From assembly GCA_029776125.1 (NCBI GenBank), contig JARVJS010000065.1:1-16314 (forward strand): a DNA stretch of 16,314 nucleotides, in the 5' to 3' direction. Position 1 is the stretch's first letter. Each line of letters starts with the position of its first letter. Below, piece after piece: positions 5,407-11,709 of the stretch. The position numbers and the translations under genes were made by a program. Below the pieces are notes generated by a model. That model saw only the letters and a list, made by a program, of their open reading frames with translations. It had not been told where the DNA came from and ran no database searches. Source of the stretch: Nitrososphaeria archaeon. Its GTDB lineage: Archaea; Thermoproteota; Nitrososphaeria; JACIWG01.

Positions 5407-5838
5407 ATGGCAGAAAAAGATCTTGAGCAAGAGTTACAGATAAAGGTAGTCCAGTTAAAGTATTTAGAAGACTATTTTCAAGATTTATTAGCAAGGGAAA
5501 ACTTATTAGTTTCAAGTTACAATGATATTGAAAATGCTGAGGAAACTGTTAATGAACTTTCTAAAAGAAAGGGTTTTGAAACATTAGTCTATATAGGAGG
5601 AGGCATGTACATAGCAGGGTCCATAAATGCAACTGAGAGGGTGCTGGTTAATGTTGGAGCTAATGTGATTATGGAAAAAAGGTTAAACGAGGCACTTGCA
5701 TTCATTCAAGAGAAAAAGGAAGAAATTAAGCGTATATTAAATGATATAAATCAACAAAAACAACAGACAGCATTGGCTATACAAAGATTAAGAGAAGATG
5801 TTGAGAACAGTATAAGAAAAAGGCAAACAAGTGGATAA
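5407..5838 (+). CDS. pfdA: Prefoldin subunit alpha
   Basis: 143 residues. The subunit forms the alpha2beta4 jellyfish-shaped chaperone that holds unfolded proteins for the thermosome. Two coiled-coil arms (residues ~3-55 and ~90-140) flank a beta-hairpin region with the typical YIGGGMYIAGSI (~61-72) and VLVNVGANVIMEK (~79-91). The latter corresponds to the alpha-class signature V-x-V-x-x-G-x-x-x-x-x-E. It is followed three bases later by ftsY, so co-translational folding and targeting functions share a transcript. The ATG has no strong Shine-Dalgarno, consistent with a short leader. Confidence 0.95.
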   Translation: MAEKDLEQELQIKVVQLKYLEDYFQDLLARENLLVSSYNDIENAEETVNELSKRKGFETLVYIGGGMYIAGSINATERVLVNVGANVIMEKRLNEALAFIQEKKEEIKRILNDINQQKQQTALAIQRLREDVENSIRKRQTSG

Positions 5839-5841
5839 AAA

Positions 5842-6750
5842 TTGTTCGAGAAACTAAGGAACACGTTCTCACTTATAATTTCTAATTTATCCAAACATGA
5901 ACTTTCAGAAAAAGAAATAAATAAAGTATTAGAGGAAATGATATTATCGTTAGTCGAGTGCGATATAGCATATGAGGTTGCTGCAGAAATTAGCGAAAAT
6001 CTCAAGAACATGTTATTAGGTAAAAAGGTGTCCAATTCTGAATTAAAGGATATTGTAAGAGAAAATTTAAGACAAATACTCCTTAAAATATTTTATGAAA
6101 TCCCAAAAATTGATATAATAGAAAGAATAAATGAGAAGAAGAAATTGAATTTACCATTCGTAATACTGTTTTTAGGAATTAATGGAACAGGTAAAACTAC
6201 AACTTTAGCAAAAGTTGCTTATCTATTAAAGAAAAAAGGGTATTCTGTTGTCCTTGTATGTGGAGACACTCATAGGGCAGGATCCATAGAGCAACTAAAA
6301 CAGCATGCTATGAAACTAGGACTTAAGACAATAGAACAAAAGTATGGAGCAGACCCAGCGGCCGTTGCTAGGGATGGAGTTACTTATGCCAAAACACATA
6401 AAGTGGATGTCGTATTAATAGATTCAGCAGGAAGAATCCAGACAGACAAAAATTTGATGGACGAACTTCTAAAAATTGTAAGAGTGGTATCACCCGACAT
6501 TAAAATTTTTGTAGGGGACGCGCTGGCAGGAAACGATGCAGTATCCCAAAGCAAAGAATTTTTGAAATACACAAGCTTTGATGGCGTTATATTAACTAAG
6601 ATGGATGCTGATGCCAAGGGTGGAAGTGCAATATCTATAGTTTACGCTACCAAGAGACCTATTCTATTTATAGGAACTGGACAAAATTATGAGGATCTGG
6701 AAGAATTTGTTCCAGAAAAACTTGTGGACCATATACTTTTGAAAGAGTAA
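5842..6750 (+). CDS. ftsY: Signal recognition particle receptor FtsY
   Basis: GTPase that docks the SRP-ribosome complex at the membrane translocon. 302 residues from TTG 5842, three bases after pfdA. Domains: N-terminal four-helix N domain (~1-95) and G domain. G1 GINGTGKTTT (112-121), DTHRAGSIEQL in the G2 region (~141-151), G3 DSAGR (194-198), G4 TKMD (252-255) and G5-side GTGQNYEDLEEF (278-289); the latter resembles the GxGQ-x-x-x-D-L of SRP GTPases. RAGSIEQL (rather than the R-A-A-A-x-x-Q-L of SRP54) and absence of an M domain show it is FtsY. DSAGR in place of the common DTAGR and TKMD in place of TKLD are conservative changes. No long acidic A domain is present, as is common in archaea. 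Confidence 0.96.
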   Translation: MFEKLRNTFSLIISNLSKHELSEKEINKVLEEMILSLVECDIAYEVAAEISENLKNMLLGKKVSNSELKDIVRENLRQILLKIFYEIPKIDIIERINEKKKLNLPFVILFLGINGTGKTTTLAKVAYLLKKKGYSVVLVCGDTHRAGSIEQLKQHAMKLGLKTIEQKYGADPAAVARDGVTYAKTHKVDVVLIDSAGRIQTDKNLMDELLKIVRVVSPDIKIFVGDALAGNDAVSQSKEFLKYTSFDGVILTKMDADAKGGSAISIVYATKRPILFIGTGQNYEDLEEFVPEKLVDHILLKE

Positions 6751-6753
6751 ACG

Positions 6754-6761
6754 TTTTTAAG
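6754..6761 (+). promoter_or_regulatory. possible TATA box for argF
   Basis: TTTTTAAG at 6754-6761 is ~26 bases upstream of ~6784, so the argF mRNA would begin four bases before its ATG 6788, nearly leaderless. The same nonamer TTTTTAAGA occurs again at 6766-6774, twelve bases downstream; this copy is too close to the start to be the TATA box if the ATG is correct. Confidence 0.4.
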
Positions 6762-6787
6762 ATTATTTTTAAGACTCTCTGAATTGG

Positions 6788-7738
6788 ATGCTAAAAGGGA
6801 AATCAATACTATCTTTAATGGAGTTAAATCGAAGTGAAATAATAAAGATTCTTGATATTTCTGCAAAATTGAAGGAGAAAAGAAAAAGGGGAAAATATCC
6901 TAAACTTTTAAAAGAAAAAACCTTGGTTTCAATGTTTATGAAACCAAGCACACGAACAAGAATAAGTTTCAATGAGGCAATGCATGAACTAGGAGGACAT
7001 TGCATAGATGTGACATCAAGTGAACTACAACTTGGAAGGGGTGAAACAATAGAGGACACTGCAAGGGTGATTTCAAGATATTGTGATGTAATTGCAGCGA
7101 GAGTTTTTTCTCATGATCATGTTATAAGACTTTCAAGTGCGGCGTCTGTACCAGTTATAAACAGCTTATCGGATATGTATCACCCATGTCAGATATTAGC
7201 TGATCTTCTTACAATTAGGGAAAAAAAAGGGAAATTTAATGGATTGAAACTCGCATATGTTGGTGATGGAAACAATGTATGTAATACATTAATTATAGGC
7301 TGTACCCAAGTTGGGATGCATGTTAATATTGCATGCCCTAAAGAATATATGCCATCACAGGATGCAATAAATTTTGCTTTAAAGTCTACAGAAAATAATG
7401 GCGGTAAAATAGTCTTTTTTGACGAACCTAAAGAGGCTGTAAAGGATGTTGATATAATTTATACTGACACTTTTATTTCTATGGGCCAAGAGAAGGAGGA
7501 AGAGAAAAGGCTTAAAATTTTTTTGCCAAAATATCAAGTTAACAGAAGGCTAGTTGAGCATGCTAAAAGTGATTTTATTTTCATGCACTGTTTACCTGCC
7601 CACAGAAATCAAGAGGTTACAGACGATGTAATGGATAGCATTAATTCAGTAGTATTTGATCAAGCAGAAAATAGATTACATGTACAAAAGGGACTCTTAT
7701 GTCTACTACTTTTAGAAGAAAGTGAGATCAAGATTTGA
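6788..7738 (+). CDS. argF: Ornithine carbamoyltransferase
   Basis: Converts ornithine and carbamoyl phosphate to citrulline in arginine synthesis (or the reverse in arginine breakdown). 316 residues. Motifs in order: carbamoyl-phosphate loop STRTR (54-58) in MKPSTRTRISF, HPCQ (132-135), GDGNNV (159-164), D-x-x-x-S-M-G (227-233) and HCLPAHR (267-273). HPCQ, SMG and HCLPAHR mark the ornithine enzyme rather than the aspartate one. DTFISMG differs from the common DVWxSMG, and HCLPAHRNQEV from …HRGEEV, both mild. Its stop overlaps the start of dtdA (TTGA), so the two are translated in tandem. I see no other arginine genes in the window, so biosynthetic versus catabolic use is undecided. Confidence 0.95.
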   Translation: MLKGKSILSLMELNRSEIIKILDISAKLKEKRKRGKYPKLLKEKTLVSMFMKPSTRTRISFNEAMHELGGHCIDVTSSELQLGRGETIEDTARVISRYCDVIAARVFSHDHVIRLSSAASVPVINSLSDMYHPCQILADLLTIREKKGKFNGLKLAYVGDGNNVCNTLIIGCTQVGMHVNIACPKEYMPSQDAINFALKSTENNGGKIVFFDEPKEAVKDVDIIYTDTFISMGQEKEEEKRLKIFLPKYQVNRRLVEHAKSDFIFMHCLPAHRNQEVTDDVMDSINSVVFDQAENRLHVQKGLLCLLLLEESEIKI

Positions 7739-8550
7739 GAGTAATTTTTATAGCATCAAACAAGGATCCAGCCAGCTTAAATATAGCAGAAAATGTTATA
7801 GAAAAGTTTCAGTTATATGAGAAATATATAAGTACAGAATTTAAGGTGTTTGAACGAAAAAATTTTAAACTTGTTTATGTGGACATTGAAACTATATTTT
7901 TGGACAGATTAAATATGCAATATGATGCCGACCTTCTTATAGTATTGGCAAAGCATACAAGCAGCGAGGGGATAAGTTCATTAACAGCCCACCCTACAGG
8001 AAACTTATTAAATGAAGCAAAATATGGAGGAGAAGCCCAGCATATTGCATATACCAATCCATGGTATATGACTGAATATTTTCTAAATTTATTTAATGTT
8101 CTAAAAGAAAATGGAGATAATCCGAGGGTGTCGTTAGAAGTCACACATCATGGACCAACAGAAATTGAGATTCCGCTCTTTTTTGTGGAGATTGGTAGTG
8201 ATATAAAGCGTTGGACAGATAAAAGATTAGGTGAAAAAATTGCAGAAGCACTTTATATCACATTGACCAAAGATGAAGTTACAAAAAAAGATGCTTTTGT
8301 AGGCTTTGGAGGGGGACATTACGCACCAGCATTCTCTTATTATATAAAGAAAGAGGACATAGCCATAGGACATATGGTTCCAAAATACGCTCTTGATTAT
8401 ATTAATCAAGAACATTTATTTGAGCTTTTTAAAAAGAGCTTGCTAAATAAACCAAGAGCACTTATAGATAAAAAAGGTATACCATCAAAGAAATTAAATG
8501 AACTAATTTCATTCTTTGACAAGTATTCTATAGAGTTTTTAAAGATATAA
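7735..8550 (+). CDS. dtdA: Archaeal D-aminoacyl-tRNA deacylase (DTD2/GEK1 type)
   Basis: Cleaves D-amino acids from mischarged tRNAs, a Zn-dependent proofreading activity of archaea and plants. 271 residues from TTG 7735 within a TTGA overlap. Family signatures: KHTSSEGISSLTAHPTGN (~76-93), GGEAQHIAYTNPWYM (~99-113), EVTHHGPTEIEIPLFFVEIG (~138-157) and GFGGGHYAP (~190-198); the conserved His residues in these blocks fit metal binding. The N-terminus MRVIFIASNKDPASLNIAE is typical, which supports the TTG start. It sits upstream of the ribosomal cluster and alaS, linking it loosely to translation quality control. Confidence 0.93.
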   Translation: MRVIFIASNKDPASLNIAENVIEKFQLYEKYISTEFKVFERKNFKLVYVDIETIFLDRLNMQYDADLLIVLAKHTSSEGISSLTAHPTGNLLNEAKYGGEAQHIAYTNPWYMTEYFLNLFNVLKENGDNPRVSLEVTHHGPTEIEIPLFFVEIGSDIKRWTDKRLGEKIAEALYITLTKDEVTKKDAFVGFGGGHYAPAFSYYIKKEDIAIGHMVPKYALDYINQEHLFELFKKSLLNKPRALIDKKGIPSKKLNELISFFDKYSIEFLKI

Positions 8551-8587
8551 TAATATGTAAAAATAGGGGGTTTATGAGTGATGATTA

Positions 8588-8764
8588 ATGAACATTAGAG
8601 AGTTTATAAACTCTATTATAAACACATTACGCTTAACAAAAAAAACAACATTTGAAGAATTTAAACTCTATCTAAAACTAATACTTATTGGAATAGGTGT
8701 TGTTGGGGGAATAGGTTTTATAATAAAGGTTGTTGCAAGCTTTTTAACACTTGGAAGGAGGTAA
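8588..8764 (+). CDS. secE: Preprotein translocase subunit SecE (Sec61 gamma)
   Basis: 58 residues (MNIREFINSIIN… ending FLTLGRR). An amphipathic N-terminal helix with the charged LRLTKKTTFEEF hinge (~14-25) is followed by one transmembrane helix (LILIGIGVVGGIGFIIKVVA, ~30-49). This is the single-span archaeal SecE that clamps SecY in the protein-conducting channel. The order secE-spt5-rpl11 is the conserved archaeal arrangement, which confirms the small gene. ATG 8588 is the only in-frame start after a TGA at 8582-8584. The GAGTGATGA just upstream could act as a weak ribosome-binding site. GGAGG in its last codons may serve spt5. Confidence 0.92.
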   Translation: MNIREFINSIINTLRLTKKTTFEEFKLYLKLILIGIGVVGGIGFIIKVVASFLTLGRR

Positions 8765-8773
8765 AAAGGATCG

Positions 8774-9220
8774 ATGGAAAACCAGTTTTTTGCAGTTAGA
8801 ACCACAGGCGGCCAAGAAGATAATGTTGCAGATTTTATTTACAAGAATGCTATTTTCAACAAGAATGAAATATATTGTATAATACATATACCTTCACAAA
8901 AAGGGTACCTAATTATTGAGGCTAAAAGTGGCCAAGATGTAAGAGAAGCTATCTCTGGGGTAAAACATATAAAGGAACTTGTTCCAGGGTTACTCAAGCT
9001 AGAAGATTTCGATAAACTTTTAATTAAAAAGCCTGCAATAGCGGAATTTACAATAGGAGAAGTTGTTGATATAGTTATGGGGCCATTTAAGGGAATGAGG
9101 GCAAAGATAACTAAAATTGATTTAACAAAAATGGAAGTTACCGTAATGCTTTTAGATGCACCATATCCACTTACATTGACCGTGGACGCAAGCTATTTAA
9201 AACCAACTAAGAAAGGGTGA
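8774..9220 (+). CDS. spt5: Transcription elongation factor Spt5 (NusG family)
   Basis: 148 residues. N-terminal NGN domain (~4-85: FFAVRTTGGQEDNVADFI opening, then a second half with IKELVPGLLKL) and C-terminal KOW domain (~94-125: IGEVVDIVMGPFKGMRAKI). With Spt4, supplied elsewhere, it closes the RNA polymerase clamp and raises processivity; the KOW domain can contact the ribosome. Nine bases after secE and three before rpl11. The stop lies within GGGTGATT, which serves as the rpl11 ribosome-binding site, so translation is coupled. Confidence 0.95.
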   Translation: MENQFFAVRTTGGQEDNVADFIYKNAIFNKNEIYCIIHIPSQKGYLIIEAKSGQDVREAISGVKHIKELVPGLLKLEDFDKLLIKKPAIAEFTIGEVVDIVMGPFKGMRAKITKIDLTKMEVTVMLLDAPYPLTLTVDASYLKPTKKG

Positions 9221-9223
9221 TTA

Positions 9224-9733
9224 ATGTTGGGCGAAAAGAAAACAGTAAATGTGCTAATAACTGGAGGAGAAGCAACAGCTGGACCACCAATAGGACCTGC
9301 ACTTGGACCTTTAGGGGTTAATGTGGTAGCAATTGTTAAAGAAATAAATGAAATGACCAAGGAATATTCAGGAATGCGTGTACCAGTGACAATAGAGGTA
9401 GATGTAGAAACGAAATCTTACAGTATAAAAGTGGGAATACCTACAGTTTCTGCCTTACTTGCAAAAGAGGCGAAAATAGAAAAAGGTGCAAGTACACCTG
9501 GAAAGGATTTTGTAGGGAACATAACATTTGAGCAATTAGTTAAAATTGCCAGCATATGCTTGCAAAAATCATATTCCTTCACATTAAAGTCAGCAGTGTG
9601 CGAAGTTCTAGGATCTTGTGTTAGTATGGGTATTAAAGTGGATAATAAGCCGCCGAAGCAGGTTCTCCAAGAAATTAAAGAAGGGAAATATGATAGTAAA
9701 ATAGATGAATGGTCGCAAAAAGCAAAATTTTAA
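9224..9733 (+). CDS. rpl11: Large-subunit ribosomal protein L11
   Basis: 169 residues, the archaeal length. The N-terminal domain contains the proline-rich AGPPIGPALGPLGVNV (~18-33), which contacts elongation factors. The C-terminal rRNA-binding domain includes GNITFEQLVKIA (~101-112) and ends with a typical archaeal extension DSKIDEWSQ. It binds the GTPase-associated centre of 23S rRNA together with the L10-L12 stalk. ATG 9224 is preceded by GGGTGATT, overlapping the spt5 stop. L1 follows after a 39-base gap. Confidence 0.97.
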   Translation: MLGEKKTVNVLITGGEATAGPPIGPALGPLGVNVVAIVKEINEMTKEYSGMRVPVTIEVDVETKSYSIKVGIPTVSALLAKEAKIEKGASTPGKDFVGNITFEQLVKIASICLQKSYSFTLKSAVCEVLGSCVSMGIKVDNKPPKQVLQEIKEGKYDSKIDEWSQKAKF

Positions 9734-9753
9734 AAATAGGGAACTTTTGGATG

Positions 9754-9774
9754 AAGGTTGTCGTGAATAACCTT
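9754..9774 (+). promoter_or_regulatory. hairpin covering the rpl1 start
   Basis: AAGGTT (9754-9759) pairs perfectly with AACCTT (9769-9774), leaving a 9-base loop that contains GTGA, a possible ribosome-binding core. The stem includes the first two bases of the TTG start at 9773. L1 is known to repress its own synthesis in methanogenic archaea by binding mRNA, so a control site here is plausible, but this hairpin has not been compared with the known L1-binding fold. Confidence 0.3.
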
Positions 9775-10432
9775 GATTACAAAAAACCAAATGATTTCAT
9801 TAGTAAGAACGGTAAAGAATAATGCTACTAAAAGAAATTTTAGACAATCATATGAGCTTATAATTGCGTTAAAAGATATAGATTTTAAAAAACAGAATGT
9901 GACAATTAATGAGACTATACAATTACCATATTATTCGGGTGCACCTAAAAAGATATGTTTTGTTGGAACAGGTGAACTTGCATTAAAGGCTAAGAATGCT
10001 GGAGCAGATTTAGTATTAGAACCAGAGCAATTAGATAAGCTTCAAGGAAATAAAAAGGAGGCTAAGAAATTAGCTAAAGGATATGATTTCTTTTTTGCAG
10101 ACCCAACACTTATGACTAGAGTTGGAAAAATTTTAGGCCAATTTTTGGGGCCAAGTGGCAAGATGCCTATCCCTATACCACCAACCGCACCTTTAGAAGA
10201 TATGATTAAAAAATATAGAAATTCAATTAGAGTAAGAACACGTGGACAACTTTCCGTAGCAGCTAAAATTGGTGATGAATCACTTACTGAAGAGCAAATT
10301 GCAGAAAATGCACTTGCAGTTTACAATACTATAGAGAGAAAATTGCCTGAAGGAGAAAGGAATATTAAAAAGATTTACTTGAAACTCAGTATGTCAAAGC
10401 CGATTGAAATGTTAGTAGGTGTTAAAGAATGA
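9773..10432 (+). CDS. rpl1: Large-subunit ribosomal protein L1
   Basis: 219 residues; forms the mobile L1 stalk on 23S rRNA at the E site. Features: N-terminal ATKRNFRQSYELIIALKDID (~18-37), KICFVGTGELALKAK of the inserted domain II, FFADPTLMTRVGKILGQFLG (~105-124) with GPSGKMPIP, and a typical end KIYLKLSMSKPIEM. Start: TTG 9773 places the conserved KRNF at about residue 20, as in other archaeal L1 proteins; ATG 9791 would remove six residues. The last codon overlaps the rpl10 start as ATGA, with AGGTG upstream serving rpl10. Confidence 0.95.
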   Translation: MITKNQMISLVRTVKNNATKRNFRQSYELIIALKDIDFKKQNVTINETIQLPYYSGAPKKICFVGTGELALKAKNAGADLVLEPEQLDKLQGNKKEAKKLAKGYDFFFADPTLMTRVGKILGQFLGPSGKMPIPIPPTAPLEDMIKKYRNSIRVRTRGQLSVAAKIGDESLTEEQIAENALAVYNTIERKLPEGERNIKKIYLKLSMSKPIEMLVGVKE

Positions 10433-11292
10433 GTAGCCGAAGCGCATATCCTCTAAAAAAGGAGCAAATGTTTTTCCAGATAAAGACACTCGCACAAAAC
10501 TATAATTACTTATGTATTTCTAGATTAGAGAAAGTGCGTTCAGTACAGTTAATGATGTTAAGAAAAATGTTAAGGAATGACGCGAAATTCTTTGTAGTCA
10601 AAAATAAAGTAGCTTTAAGAGCATTAATGGGAACCAAATTTGGTTTTGATACAAAATTAGAGGAAAAGTTTAGAGGACAAAATTTGCTAATTTTTACAAA
10701 TCAGAATCCATTTAAGCTTTCAATATTATTATCTAAGAATAAAGTTTCTCTGCCTGCAAAGGCAGGGGATATCGCTACGGACGACATAATAATATCAGCT
10801 GGAAATACAGGATTACAGCCTGGACCAATACTTAGTGAATTTAAGGAAGCAGGTGTACCAACAAAAATTGATAGTGGAAGCATATGGATTACAAAAGATA
10901 CAGTTGTTGCAAAAAAAGGTGATGTGATATCACCTAAGCTTGCTGGTCTATTAAGCAAACTTAATATTAAACCAATAAAAGCAGGATTAACTATATCCTT
11001 TGCATTTATGGATGGTGTTGTACTATCAGAGGAGGACCTTCTACTAGACCTTGAAAAAATCAAAAATGAAATACAGTCAGCTTATTTAGAGGCTAAAAAC
11101 CTTTCAATAAATTCAAACTATTTTACAAGGGAAACTATATCCGAAATATTGTGCAAGGCACATCAACAGGCATATGGACTTGCATTAAATGCAGGATATA
11201 TTACAAAAGAAAATATTCCAGTACTACTACAAAAATATGAGATAATAGGTAAGCAAATTTATGAAAAATTGAAAGAAAAAGGATATAATTGA
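10429..11292 (+). CDS. rpl10: Large-subunit ribosomal protein L10 (P0), short C-terminus
   Basis: Anchors L12 dimers to the ribosome and binds 23S rRNA beside L11. 287 residues. The N-terminal domain (~1-105, with FFVVKNKVALRALMG) binds rRNA; an archaeal/eukaryotic insertion domain follows (~106-185, with PAKAGDIATDDIIISAGNTG and GPILSEFKEAGVPTKI). Then come the C-terminal helices (~200-285) that carry L12. It ends in KQIYEKLKEKGYN. Most archaeal L10 proteins continue with an acidic Glu-rich tail ending in a GLGALFG-like motif; here it is absent. The stop lies one base from the end of the inverted rpl12. Confidence 0.95.
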   Translation: MSSRSAYPLKKEQMFFQIKTLAQNYNYLCISRLEKVRSVQLMMLRKMLRNDAKFFVVKNKVALRALMGTKFGFDTKLEEKFRGQNLLIFTNQNPFKLSILLSKNKVSLPAKAGDIATDDIIISAGNTGLQPGPILSEFKEAGVPTKIDSGSIWITKDTVVAKKGDVISPKLAGLLSKLNIKPIKAGLTISFAFMDGVVLSEEDLLLDLEKIKNEIQSAYLEAKNLSINSNYFTRETISEILCKAHQQAYGLALNAGYITKENIPVLLQKYEIIGKQIYEKLKEKGYN

Positions 11293-11293
11293 T

Positions 11294-11605
11294 TTATCCG
11301 AACAAGGCAGCCAGTCCTTCTACTGCCTCCTCTTGAGCAGCTTCTTTCTTTTCCTCTTCTTTTTCCTTCTTTTCTTCAGTAGGCTGTGCTTGTGTGGTAG
11401 GTGATGTTGTAACAGATGCTACTGGAATTGATGAAACAGATTTTAGTGCGTCATCAATATTGACTTCACTTAGTGCGGCAATAAGGGCTTTTATTTTTGC
11501 TTGATTAGGTTCTGCTCCTGCGGCAGAAATGATTTTAGCAACATTCTCTTCATTTATTTCTTTACCAAGCCTATGTAATATTAATGCAGCATATATGTAT
11601 TCCAT
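11294..11605 (-). CDS. rpl12: Large-subunit ribosomal protein L12 (P1 type), inverted
   Basis: 103 residues; dimers bind the L10 helices and recruit translational GTPases. N-terminal helical dimerisation domain MEYIYAALILHRLGKEINEE… to about 60, then a flexible Ser/Thr/Pro segment, an acidic stretch EEKKEKEEEKKEAAQEEA and the conserved tail GLAALFG. Gene content is normal, but orientation is not: it is on the minus strand, tail to tail with rpl10 and head to head with alaS. A TTTTAAAT element at 11650-11643 supplies its own promoter, with a predicted leader of about 15 bases. The protein itself is intact, so the inversion is not a loss of function. Confidence 0.96.
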   Translation of the reverse strand: MEYIYAALILHRLGKEINEENVAKIISAAGAEPNQAKIKALIAALSEVNIDDALKSVSSIPVASVTTSPTTQAQPTEEKKEKEEEKKEAAQEEAVEGLAALFG

Positions 11606-11642
11606 TTTTAATCAGCTCTGCATAACTGCTTAATGGACTAGT

Positions 11643-11650
11643 ATTTAAAA
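11643..11650 (-). promoter_or_regulatory. TATA box for rpl12
   Basis: The minus strand reads CTTTTAAATAC, close to the archaeal box A. Transcription would begin near 11620, leaving ~15 bases before ATG 11605, with AGCTGATT as a degenerate ribosome-binding site. The nearby plus-strand box for alaS makes this a compact divergent promoter. Confidence 0.5.
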
Positions 11651-11658
11651 GATTTTCC

Positions 11659-11668
11659 TTTTTAAAAG
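11659..11668 (+). promoter_or_regulatory. TATA box for alaS
   Basis: TTTTTAAAAG is centred ~26 bases before 11689, predicting an alaS mRNA that begins at or next to the hairpin at 11689-11706 and reaches ATG 11710 after ~20 bases. Confidence 0.45.
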
Positions 11669-11688
11669 AGAAAAGACTATATTAGTAT

Positions 11689-11706
11689 GTTGATGTGGGT
11701 ATCAAC
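11689..11706 (+). promoter_or_regulatory. leader hairpin before alaS
   Basis: GTTGAT (11689-11694) and ATCAAC (11701-11706) form a perfect 6-bp stem with a GTGGGT loop, ending three bases before ATG 11710. The loop holds the alternative GTG start 11695. If the TATA box at 11659-11668 is used, the hairpin is at the very 5' end of the transcript. DNA-binding dyad or RNA structure are both possible. Confidence 0.3.
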
Positions 11707-11709
11707 GTA

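Noticed and set aside
8578..8584. C-box-like GTGATGA before secE
   Set aside because: No D, D' or C' box follows at suitable spacing. The motif is better explained as part of the ribosome-binding region of secE.
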